Origin: Arcticibacterium sp051269965
Lineage (GTDB): Bacteria > Bacteroidota > Bacteroidia > Cytophagales > Spirosomataceae
Direction: 5' to 3'
Length of the DNA: 14,101 nucleotides
Assembly (NCBI GenBank): GCA_051269965.1
Contig: JBNMFK010000072.1
Span: 1-14,101, forward strand
Both the position numbers and the translations under genes were made by a program. Below, piece by piece: positions 8,350-14,101 of the stretch. Numbering within the stretch: position 1 is the first letter of the stretch; each line of letters opens with the position of its first letter. The notes beneath the pieces are model-generated. The model had not been told where the DNA came from, did not search any database, and saw nothing but the letters and a program-made list of their open reading frames with translations.

Positions 8350-8460
8350 TTAATGAAACGTTTGTCGTGTTTTTGGCTTTTTATGCTCCAATTCCGCCAA
8401 ACTAGAGTACTTTTCAACCCATTTGCGAGTGTTGCCTCGCAACGTAAATAACGCACCTCA
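8350..8460 (-). pseudogene. Helix-turn-helix-like fragment, possibly from a transposase
   Basis: On the - strand one frame reads ALFTLRGNTRKWVEKY followed by SSLAELEHKKPKT before hitting a stop. The pattern 'recognition helix, RKWVEKY, then L-x-x-L-E and a basic tail' resembles the N-terminal helix-turn-helix of IS481/IS630-type transposases (for example TVRKWVxRYxxxGLxGLEDRSRRP). It is only about 35 residues long, with no start, no DDE domain nearby and no terminal repeats that I can pair with it. It could equally come from a regulator or be chance. Confidence 0.22.
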
Positions 8461-8485
8461 GGAGCTCCAAAGGCTATTTTTAAAT

Positions 8486-8500
8486 AGAACTCAGAGTTCT
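8486..8500. repeat. Perfect 7-bp inverted repeat
   Basis: AGAACTC-A-GAGTTCT is a perfect palindrome with a one-base centre, located between the HTH-like fragment and a longer hairpin. It could be a protein-binding site or one end of a lost element; nothing nearby decides which. Confidence 0.4.
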
Positions 8501-8510
8501 AATATTAAGG

Positions 8511-8590
8511 ATTCAATAAAAATAAAGGAATAGGGAATGCAATTATAGATGCACGAACTATAATTTTATTTTTATAGATTTTATTGAAAT
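8511..8590. repeat. Long imperfect palindrome with an 8-bp core hairpin
   Basis: The core is AATTATAG (8541-8548), a 9-base loop, and CTATAATT (8558-8565), fully complementary. Outside it, ATTCAATAAAAATAAA (8511-8526) pairs with TTTATTTTTAT (8565-8575) and ATTGAA (8583-8588), interrupted by a 7-base insertion. The whole forms an approximately 80-base cruciform-like structure at the 3' side of the decayed - strand protein at 8600-8960. It may be an old bidirectional terminator, but it is AT-rich and lacks a GC stem. Confidence 0.4.
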
Positions 8591-8599
8591 TCTTTCATT

Positions 8600-8960
8600 G
8601 ATTCCAGCTAAATAGGTATAGAACCGATGGGGTCAATTCATGCGATATAGAAGAATATTCTGATTGAAATCTCAGCCAACCCATTTGATGATTTTTCCCT
8701 TTGTTGTGAAAAAAAACCAGTTGTCCTCTTGGAGAACTCATATCTACTTTAAACAGGGGCTCTGGACCATTTTTTGGTGTTGCCTATTTAAAGATAAGGT
8801 TTGAACCCATTCCTCCAGGTATATGAATTTCAGCTGTTTCAAAAGGACCTAAAAATATTGGATTGTCAAAGCATTTCCGAACGGATTATCTAGAGTGTCA
8901 TACTAATATGCTTTGGGGATATAGGTAGTATTAGCATCGCTTATTTTCCTAGGACTTATC
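8600..8960 (-). pseudogene. Unidentified decayed protein-coding remnant
   Basis: On the - strand the translation reads ISDANTTYIPKAY, stop (CTA at 8903-8905 on the + strand), YDTLDNPFGNALTIQ, then after a frame change at the A-run near 8851-8855 continues FETAEIHIPGGMGSNLIFK, stop (8784-8786), ATPKNGPEPLFKVDMSSPRG, QLVFFHNKGK. The amino-acid composition and smooth continuation across each break look like a real protein, not random translation. I do not recognise the family. The Gly/Pro-rich strands suggest a beta-rich, possibly secreted protein. At least two stops and one frameshift mean it is not expressed as a whole. Confidence 0.42.
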
Positions 8961-9257
8961 ATAACTATTAGGTTGTGAGTTTTTTAATCCTACATATTAT
9001 AGATTTGTGTACAAAAAGATAAGTAAGTTTAGCCAAGGTCAGGTAAATCCGCTGAGTCAATATCTGTAGTTCGCTTTGACCAATTTTTCGAACGTGTAGA
9101 GCTTATTTCTTTTTACTCTGTGCAGCTAGAAAGCAGTACGATTATTGTTAGATATAGGTAATTTCTTGTTCTTTCGACTAATTTGTGTAAAGTTGTCCTA
9201 ATTAATATCAGACTAATAGAATAACTCAATACTTCTTTTGTAATATTCTCTTTTTTT

Positions 9258-9296
9258 AGTCTATTGGGACATATTTTTGATTTGCCCCAATAGACT
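9258..9296. repeat. Perfect 11-bp inverted repeat downstream of the phosphodiesterase gene
   Basis: AGTCTATTGGG (9258-9268) and CCCAATAGACT (9286-9296) are exact reverse complements with a 17-base AT-rich loop. It lies about 30 bases beyond the stop of the - strand phosphodiesterase gene. In that transcript it is followed by an A-run rather than a U-run, so it is not a standard terminator in that direction, though it could still stabilise the 3' end. A T-run (9251-9257) precedes it on the + strand. Confidence 0.55.
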
Positions 9297-9328
9297 GTTG
9301 TCTAGTTATTTAGGTAATAATAAATCTC

Positions 9329-10276
9329 TCAAAACAAAAAGGATCTTCCATCAATATCTTGAGAGGGAAGTCTCAAATTCAAAAAATGAGCCACTGTAGG
9401 ATAAATATCTACAATGCTGAGACCTGTATTGAAAACTACATTGGTGTTTGCTTTATTGGTGACTATCCAGGTTGTCCTTTCTCTTTCGGTTTGGCCACCA
9501 TGACCTTTACCCGTTTCAACATCTCGGCCGTGGTCTGTAGTGATAATGATGAGCCAGTCTTCATCGAATTCCTTTTCACGGAACTGGATGGCTTCCCACA
9601 GTTGTCCTACCTGCTTGTCGGCCAACTGTATTGCTTGAATCATTTCTGGACTGTCTCCAAATTTGTGACCTATGGCATCGGTGTATTCTAAATAGACCCA
9701 ACTCAGGTCTGGAGCATCTTTTTTAATGCTTTTAGCAGCTTCTTGTGCCACTAAATCATCAATTTTATTAAGATACTTATTTTTTGCATCATGAGGAAAA
9801 CGGATAGTATCTAGTTCGTAGCCATCAAAGGCGTAATCTATTTTGAGATGGTTTGTAGCTGCCAGGCCCTCTCCAAGTAATTTGGTCCGGTTATCTTCCC
9901 AAGTAGAATAGATACCTAGTTTCATGGTGCTGTCAGAGTCTTTAGCCGCTTGAAAAATAGAAGGGTAATCATAATTAGGATTTTTGATAGAGTTGCCATA
10001 CACGTTATGCTTGTTTGCCCAGGTGCCGGTGAGCATGCTGTTGTAACCTACTGCAGAAATTGTGGGTGACTCAGAGGCACCACCCACTTGGCCCCCGACA
10101 TAAGCTTTGGCGTAGGCTCCGTTTTCTATGATAGCATCAATGTTTAGTGTCTCTGTACTTTCTAGAGCATCAGCGGGAATACCGTCGAGTAAAACAAGGA
10201 GGACTTTTTTTTCGGGTGTAGGCCTAAAGCTTAGCAAAATGCAAAGGCTAAGACTTGCAAATATTGTTTTTTTCAT
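9329..10276 (-). CDS. Secreted alkaline-phosphatase-superfamily phosphodiesterase (type I NPP-like)
   Basis: This is a 315-residue protein with an N-terminal signal peptide (MKKTIFASLSLCILLSF). The two-metal site of the alkaline phosphatase superfamily is complete: Asp31 in VLLVLLDGIP, a nucleophile segment SPTISAVGYNSMLTGT with Ser74 at the usual Thr/Ser position, Asp200 and His204 in YTDAIGHKFG, Asp248-His249 in TTDHGRD, and His259 in GHGGQTER. The family hydrolyses phosphate mono- or diesters, and some members cleave phosphonates. Here Gly77 stands where nucleotide pyrophosphatases usually have Asn next to the nucleophile, so the substrate may differ from nucleotides. The last motif SQDIDGRSFLF is the common C-terminal end of the fold. 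It stands alone between two gene-poor stretches and is intact, which suggests it is under selection. Start is ATG at 10276-10274, just after an AT-rich leader without a clear ribosome binding site. Confidence 0.83.
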   Translation of the reverse strand: MKKTIFASLSLCILLSFRPTPEKKVLLVLLDGIPADALESTETLNIDAIIENGAYAKAYVGGQVGGASESPTISAVGYNSMLTGTWANKHNVYGNSIKNPNYDYPSIFQAAKDSDSTMKLGIYSTWEDNRTKLLGEGLAATNHLKIDYAFDGYELDTIRFPHDAKNKYLNKIDDLVAQEAAKSIKKDAPDLSWVYLEYTDAIGHKFGDSPEMIQAIQLADKQVGQLWEAIQFREKEFDEDWLIIITTDHGRDVETGKGHGGQTERERTTWIVTNKANTNVVFNTGLSIVDIYPTVAHFLNLRLPSQDIDGRSFLF

Positions 10277-10320
10277 ATAAAAGCGAAATTAGAAATTATT
10301 ACATTTCGTTGCATTATTAT

Positions 10321-10363
10321 CGGACGATTGTTTGTTCAAATATTTGATATTTGTTTTTGTCCG
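10321..10363. promoter_or_regulatory. Possible upstream control region of the phosphodiesterase gene
   Basis: CGGAC (10321-10325) and GTCCG (10359-10363) bracket a segment with the perfect palindrome CAAATATTTG (10337-10346). It lies about 45-85 bases upstream of the - strand start at 10276, where a promoter or operator is expected. The stretch GTTTGTTCAAA (10330-10340) recurs exactly at 11789-11799 within a longer inverted repeat. Function is not shown by the sequence. Confidence 0.28.
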
Positions 10364-10572
10364 TAGGGCGGAGACTTCTTAATGCCCATATCTTATCCAA
10401 TGCTTTTTTTCAATGGTAAGGTAGTATGAGCGTCTTAAATCTTATGTCAGTTTACGCTTTCTGACTGTCTTTTTAGATTTATACTAAAGCCCACTTCATT
10501 GCTTTAGACTAGTATTATTTGATTTTTAGTGCTAGAGCGGATAAAAATCATTTGTATCATTTAGATTATAAA

Positions 10573-10618
10573 AAATTCCATCTTTATGAATTGAGCGACT
10601 AGTTCTGTCGTGGAATTT
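10573..10618. repeat. Nested inverted repeat
   Basis: AAATTCCA (10573-10580) is complementary to TGGAATTT (10611-10618); inside, CGAC (10596-10599) pairs with GTCG (10607-10610). The right arms are contiguous while the left arms are separated by about 15 bases, so this is at best a bulged hairpin. It lies in the gene-poor stretch and has no obvious neighbour to serve. Confidence 0.3.
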
Positions 10619-10649
10619 ATAAATTTGGATTACAAATATCTTTTGTCAT

Positions 10650-10895
10650 CACTGTGGTGGATCCTCCTAATCTAGCTTTTCAATTGTTGGATTCCACCAT
10701 ACATCACTTTGCAATTCATATAGGGACGCTTTTTTCTTTCCTAGTATTGAAATATTTACTTATTGGAGCGTTTACTCTCCATTTATCTGTTCATAGTTTG
10801 CACTTTTTGAAATATAATTGTCGAAAATAGTTTGTAGCTCTGATGTAGTCGTCTTGTCAATTTTACCTGTATTCCATTTATTGCATAGCTGTCTT
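10650..10895 (-). pseudogene. Unidentified protein-like remnant
   Basis: One - strand frame gives NKWNTGKIDKTTTSELQTIF, DNYISKSANYEQINGE, then two stops, then ILGKKKASLYELQSDVWW and NPTIEKLD before another stop. The composition is that of a real soluble protein. An overlapping frame is open at 10783-11031 but its translation looks less natural. I cannot name the family. Stops within the protein-like frame argue against expression. Confidence 0.3.
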
Positions 10896-11234
10896 TTTTT
10901 TGAGTTGCGACTATAATTTGAGCTTTATCTGCGATAAACTTATCTAGTTTCTTTTTGACCAATGAACGCCTCAACGTGACCTGAAATTTGATAGTTTTCA
11001 CTGCAGCACAAATTTTATATTGAAATAACAAGGCAGATTTATGATTTATTCCAATTGTTCTGGAAAATTGTACAGCTGAAACGCTCTAAGTGGGTATCTA
11101 CAATATGAAAGGTCTTTTCGATACCGAATTTTACATTGTGAAAAAAGGTTTAAGCTGTTGGCTAAATGATTTGTAAACAATCGCTACAACGTTTATGCAG
11201 AGCATTATTACAAGCGTCTTCCTTGATATATTTA

Positions 11235-11665
11235 CAATTAGGGTAGTGACTTATGATGTTCTACATAAGCCCCAAAAGTCTTTTTCTTATAGAATTGTGT
11301 GAGAGATACAATCTCGTTTTGACCTCTAAAGGTTAAAAAATCTTCTCTTTTTCGTATTTCTTTTATCAAAGAGGTTAAAGTTTTTTAAGAGAGGCGTAAG
11401 CACGCAGGTTCATTTGTGCTTTAATCAGCTGAGCCATCTTGATATGTTATATGTTCAGGTTGTAAGCATAGGTATTCTTCAGGTTCTGCCAGTTCGATTC
11501 CGAGCATTTTATGACGTATAGTTGACTATAAAAGGCCATTTATCAAACTACTTTTAACAGGTATTTTGCTACGTATTTAAAATGGTATGTGATCACCTTC
11601 TGGCGTGTCCACATTTTCCGGATTTTCTGTAATCATACGGAAACTCCAAGGGTTTAATCCTAAAA
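11235..11665 (-). pseudogene. Unidentified protein-like remnant in several frames
   Basis: On the - strand, LNPWSFRMITENPENVDTPE (about 11600-11665) is followed after stops and frame changes by SNWQNLKNTYAYNLNI, stop, HIKMAQLIKAQMNLRAYASL (about 11388-11505), and then QNEIVSLTQFYKKKTFGAYV (about 11260-11325). Each run is richly protein-like but they lie in different frames. They may be one eroded gene or two. I do not recognise the family. Confidence 0.33.
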
Positions 11666-11788
11666 GTCAATTGATACGATTTGTCTATTCTTTAAATTCA
11701 TATAAAGGAATTTACTCTTTGGTATGTTACCAGAGTATTTGTTACTTAATAGAGCCTTAAAGGGTTCTAATTCCGAAAATTAAATCTG

Positions 11789-11814
11789 GTTTGTTCAAAA
11801 GATTTTGAACAAAC
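11789..11814. repeat. Perfect 12-bp inverted repeat
   Basis: GTTTGTTCAAAA (11789-11800) and TTTTGAACAAAC (11803-11814) are exact reverse complements separated by two bases. This is the most compact perfect palindrome in the window. It could be a dimeric regulator's operator or a strong hairpin; without a following T-run or GC-rich stem it is not a good terminator. It sits about 300 bases upstream of the hydrolase gene. Confidence 0.55.
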
Positions 11815-11862
11815 ATTGGCTAGTACAAAATCAGCTTTTTCTCGTTCGTACTCCTTTCTGTA

Positions 11863-12069
11863 TCATGTTTCTATTTTACGAGGATGATTTTTTTTCATCA
11901 GGATTTCTTTCGCTTTTTCCTTAGACAAGGGACACATTATTTTTTTAGCAAGGATGTCTCTAATTGAGTTTGTAAATTTATTTTTTATGAAAACAATTAA
12001 GCTGAATTCTTGATTTTCAGTTGTAGAGTTTGGAACTGTCTTTATTTCAAAAAATTGGTTCTCACTCAA
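11863..12069 (-). CDS. Small uncertain reading frame, 68 residues
   Basis: The frame opens with TTG (12069-12067) directly after an in-frame TAA and ends after KKNHPRKIET. The product (FFEIKTVPNSTTENQEFSL and so on, Lys-rich C-terminus with SKEKAKEILMKK) has a natural-looking composition but no signal peptide, membrane segment or motif I recognise. A TTG start is uncommon in Bacteroidota and no ATG is suitably placed, so this may be the surviving end of a larger decayed gene like its neighbours. It diverges from the hydrolase gene. Confidence 0.22.
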   Translation of the reverse strand: MSENQFFEIKTVPNSTTENQEFSLIVFIKNKFTNSIRDILAKKIMCPLSKEKAKEILMKKNHPRKIET

Positions 12070-12115
12070 TTTGATTTATATTGAGTTCAAATATTCATCA
12101 AACCAATTACCCTAT

Positions 12116-13408
12116 ATGAAAAAACAAAATTATCTAAAGGTCTTATTACTTCTAACGTCTTTTCTCATACATCCGTTTATTCAAGGTCAAGAAACTTTTA
12201 TCTATGGAGACCTGCTTCCTGATGCTCCAGAATTAGCTGCTAGAGGTGATTTTAAAATTGGCGTAAGAACCATGACACTTACTAATAAAAACCAGATTGA
12301 TGTCTTAAATACAAAAGATGGGGTTGATCCTATTTATGATAGAAATTTAAAAGTAGAGGTTTGGTATCCTGCTGCTTTAAAAATAGGGGAGAAAGATCTA
12401 GTTTCTTATGAGGAAGTAATGGGAAGTGCCAATGATCCTAAGCGTCCATTAATTCCTTTTTCTTTTCAGGGAAGAGCGGCTAGGGATGCAAATGCTGTGA
12501 AATCTGCTGGTTTATTTCCGTTAGTGATAGTGTCGCATGGTTATGTAGGTTCGAGGTACATAATGAGTTACCTCTGTGAAAACTTGGCTTCTAAAGGCTA
12601 TATAGTGGTGGCAATTGACCACAAAGAATCTACTTTTAAAGATGGAGCAGGTTTTCAAAGTACGCTCTTAAACAGACCCAAAGACGTGAAATTTGTTTTA
12701 AACGAAATGCAGGCTTTTGGCAGGAAAAATACGTTCTTAAAAGGACTAATAGATGCCAGTAATACAGCTATCATTGGTTACTCCATGGGAGGATATGGTG
12801 TACTTAATGTCGCTGGAGCTGGCTATAGCAGTGTGCTAGAAAAAACTTTTAAGGCATTATCTGGTGGAAGCTCGGCAATCTCTTCATTGATTTATGAAAA
12901 TGAGGCATATAGAAAAATAGCAGATCCAAGAATAAAGGCGGTAGTGGCTTTTGCTCCATGGGGAATGGAGAGGGGTGCGTGGGACAGTACTAGCCTTAGT
13001 GGTTTGCAAGTACCCACTTTCTTCATAGTAGGTTCACAGGATGATATCTCTGGTTATGAAAAGGGCGTAAAGACTATTTTTGATGGTGCAGTAAATACGG
13101 AGAGGTATTTACTGACTTATGCCAATGCCCGCCACAATGTGGCTTCCAATCCTGCTCCCCCAGAATCTTTGGAGCCCGGACTTAACCTTGACGAGTACTA
13201 TAGATATGCGGAGCCTTCTTGGGATAAAAGAAGGATGAATAATATTAATAACCATTTCCTTACAGCCTTTTTGGGCAAGCACCTTAAAGGAATCGATTCT
13301 GAGAAGTTTCTCGATCTTCCAGAAGATTCAAACAAAAAGACATGGGAAGGATTCCAGAAGAGGTCTTCTACTGGTTTGGAATTGCGTCATGAATTTGGTT
13401 CAAAGTAA
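12116..13408 (+). CDS. Exported alpha/beta hydrolase (dienelactone hydrolase / PAF-acetylhydrolase-like)
   Basis: I place the start at ATG 12116, giving 430 residues beginning MKKQNYLKVLLLLTSFLIHP, a clear signal peptide cleaved near FIQGQ; the frame is open from 12071, but an earlier start would bury this signal. The hydrolase core begins near residue 78 (LKVEVWYPA). LVIVSHGYVGSR (136-147) provides the oxyanion-hole region, AIDHKES follows the next strand, IIGYSMGGYG (219-228) is the nucleophile elbow with Ser223, FIVGSQDDISG contains the likely acid Asp, and YANARHNV the catalytic His. The triad therefore looks complete. Similar proteins hydrolyse esters or lactones. The genomic position near sugar-lactone genes is suggestive only, since about 4.5 kb separate them. 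The gene is intact and ends 23 bases before a terminator. Confidence 0.78.
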   Translation: MKKQNYLKVLLLLTSFLIHPFIQGQETFIYGDLLPDAPELAARGDFKIGVRTMTLTNKNQIDVLNTKDGVDPIYDRNLKVEVWYPAALKIGEKDLVSYEEVMGSANDPKRPLIPFSFQGRAARDANAVKSAGLFPLVIVSHGYVGSRYIMSYLCENLASKGYIVVAIDHKESTFKDGAGFQSTLLNRPKDVKFVLNEMQAFGRKNTFLKGLIDASNTAIIGYSMGGYGVLNVAGAGYSSVLEKTFKALSGGSSAISSLIYENEAYRKIADPRIKAVVAFAPWGMERGAWDSTSLSGLQVPTFFIVGSQDDISGYEKGVKTIFDGAVNTERYLLTYANARHNVASNPAPPESLEPGLNLDEYYRYAEPSWDKRRMNNINNHFLTAFLGKHLKGIDSEKFLDLPEDSNKKTWEGFQKRSSTGLELRHEFGSK

Positions 13409-13431
13409 TTTTTAGCGTTATGTATAAAGCC

Positions 13432-13461
13432 AAAAAAGACCGACATCGTCGGTCTTTTTTT
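13432..13461. terminator. Bidirectional intrinsic terminator
   Basis: AAAAAAGACCGAC (13432-13444), loop ATC, GTCGGTCTTTTTT (13448-13460) form a perfect 13-base-pair stem, with a GC-rich upper part and A/T-runs on both sides. It sits between two converging genes (hydrolase ending 13408, aconitase ending 13486) and should stop transcription from both directions. Confidence 0.92.
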
Positions 13462-13485
13462 ATAGCTATTGAGTAAAGGCTTAGT

Positions 13486-14101
13486 TTACTTATTCATCAA
13501 CTTGATCAAATTTAATGCAGAACCCGCCTTAAACCACTCTATCTGAGCTTCGTTATATGTATGGTTTCCTTTGATAATATCCTTAGAGCCATCTGCGTGT
13601 ACAACCTCAATGGTGATTTGCTTATCTGAAGCAAAGTCTGATAAATCTACAAAGTTGAAAGTATCATCTTCCTGAATTTTATCGTAATTGGCTTCATCTG
13701 CAAAAGTTAGAGCTAGAACACCTTGCTTTTTCAAGTTGGTCTCATGAATTCTTGCGAAAGATTTCACAATAACCACCTTAACACCTAGGTGCCTTGGCTG
13801 CATGGCTGCATGCTCTCTAGAAGAACCCTCGCCATAGTTATGGTCACCTACAATTAAAGTAGGAATGCCGGCAGCTTTATAAGCTCTTTGTGTATCTGGC
13901 ACAGTACCTATCTCGCCAGTTATTTGACTCTTAACGGCATTGTTATCCATACTGAATGCATTGACTGCCCCTATTAAAGTATTGTTTGCAATATTATCTA
14001 AGTGTCCTCTAAAACGTAACCATGGACCAGCCATTGAAATGTGGTCAGTAGTACATTTCCCAAAGGCTTTTATCAACAATTTAGCATCCGAAATATTTTT
14101 C
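13486..14101 (-). CDS. Aconitate hydratase, C-terminal domain (partial)
   Basis: The frame is open to the window edge and ends at TAA (13488-13486), giving 204 residues of the C-terminal swivel domain. AFGKCTTDHISMAGPWLRFR is the characteristic opening of this domain in the roughly 750-residue aconitases of Bacteroidota and mitochondria. GDHNYGEGSSREHAAMQPRH contains the substrate-binding Ser-Ser-Arg and Arg residues, and VVIVKSFARIHETNLKKQG follows as in the family. It catalyses citrate-isocitrate isomerisation in the TCA cycle. The iron-sulfur cysteines lie upstream, outside the window. No defect is visible. Confidence 0.93.
   Translation of the reverse strand, partial: KNISDAKLLIKAFGKCTTDHISMAGPWLRFRGHLDNIANNTLIGAVNAFSMDNNAVKSQITGEIGTVPDTQRAYKAAGIPTLIVGDHNYGEGSSREHAAMQPRHLGVKVVIVKSFARIHETNLKKQGVLALTFADEANYDKIQEDDTFNFVDLSDFASDKQITIEVVHADGSKDIIKGNHTYNEAQIEWFKAGSALNLIKLMNK

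Larger units (their letters stand above)
7600..9328. other. Gene-poor stretch with eroded coding remnants
   Basis: About 1.7 kb carry no intact gene of credible size on either strand. The content is a probable terminator at the left end, a decayed MarC-like gene, a helix-turn-helix-like fragment, an unidentified decayed protein and several inverted repeats, listed separately. The recognisable remnants all read on the - strand. I see nothing I can name in 7680-7830 or in most of 8960-9250. The pattern of short protein-like runs separated by stops and frame changes suggests old, neutrally decaying genes rather than regulatory DNA. Confidence 0.6.
10277..12115. other. Second gene-poor stretch with eroded coding remnants
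   Basis: About 1.8 kb with no credible full-length gene. The first 100 bases should include the promoter of the - strand phosphodiesterase gene, and the last 50 or so that of the + strand hydrolase gene; I could not fix a clear -33/-7 pair for either. Between them are - strand protein-like runs around 10650-10895, 11235-11665 and 11863-12069, and inverted repeats near 10573-10618 and 11789-11814. The + strand shows nothing I can support. The stretch resembles 7600-9328 in base composition and in its broken frames. Confidence 0.55.

Noticed and set aside
9359..9691. 110-residue + strand open frame
   Set aside because: It lies wholly antisense within the phosphodiesterase gene, whose motifs are unmistakable; its translation is Cys- and Tyr-rich shadow sequence.
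10655..10755. Resemblance of YELQSDVWWNPTIEKLD to the LigD polymerase domain motif
   Set aside because: Only a loose similarity over a few residues, without the following Asp-x-Asp metal motif, so no function was assigned.
10783..11031. 82-residue - strand open frame as a real gene
   Set aside because: The overlapping frame gives a more natural protein run (TTSELQTIFDNYISKSANY), so this open frame is probably a by-product of a decayed gene.
11388..11445. tRNA-like D-arm (GCTCAGCTGATTAAAGC on the - strand) and a T-loop-like AGTTCGATTCC nearby
   Set aside because: The two pieces are on opposite strands, no acceptor stem or anticodon arm can be built, and the D-arm-like bases translate naturally as MAQLIKAQMNLRAY.
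7600..12115. CRISPR array, integron or phage attachment site in the gene-poor stretches
   Set aside because: No regularly spaced direct repeats, integrase gene, tRNA gene or attC-like sites are visible.

Overview
The window looks like a Bacteroidota chromosome (Cytophagia/Flavobacteriia-like). It is AT-rich, starts lack strong Shine-Dalgarno sequences, exported proteins carry short Bacteroidota-type signal peptides or a lipobox, and protein families read like Bacteroidota versions (long-type aconitase, DgoK, DgoD-like enolase-superfamily enzyme). This assignment rests on sequence style, not on a marker gene.

Region 1 (1-7599, + strand) is a sugar-acid catabolic cluster. In order it holds the 3' end of an enolase-superfamily enzyme, an exported galactose-mutarotase-like protein, a PQQ-dependent dehydrogenase with cytochrome c domain, 2-keto-3-deoxygalactonate kinase (dgoK), the KDPG/KDPGal aldolase (dgoA), an MFS sugar-acid transporter, a DgoD-type D-galactonate dehydratase with an export-like leader, and a lipoprotein of the 2-keto-4-pentenoate hydratase/FAH fold. 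Together these would make a galactose/galactonate (De Ley-Doudoroff-type) route: periplasmic oxidation, import, dehydration, phosphorylation, aldol cleavage to pyruvate and glyceraldehyde-3-phosphate.

Three members of this cluster are visibly broken. The PQQ dehydrogenase has three in-frame stops, a homopolymer frameshift and a lost heme cysteine. The transporter has an in-frame stop and most of its middle missing. The dehydratase has a stop in its leader, a stop before its C-terminal tail, a missing loop and a Tyr where the catalytic general-acid His should be. dgoK, dgoA, the mutarotase-like gene and the lipoprotein gene look intact.

Region 2 (7600-9328) and region 4 (10277-12115) are two gene-poor stretches of about 1.7-1.8 kb. 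They contain eroded coding remnants, mostly on the - strand. One is recognisable as a MarC-family membrane protein; others read like protein in short stretches broken by stops and frame changes but were not identified. Several inverted repeats lie in these stretches.

Region 3 (9329-10276, - strand) is an intact secreted alkaline-phosphatase-superfamily phosphodiesterase. Region 5 is an intact exported alpha/beta hydrolase (12116-13408, +) converging on the C-terminal part of aconitase (13486-14101, -, running off the edge), with a clean bidirectional terminator between them.

I do not see a convincing new molecular system. The most interesting feature is a catabolic island caught in mosaic decay, with uptake and upper steps lost and the last two enzymes kept.
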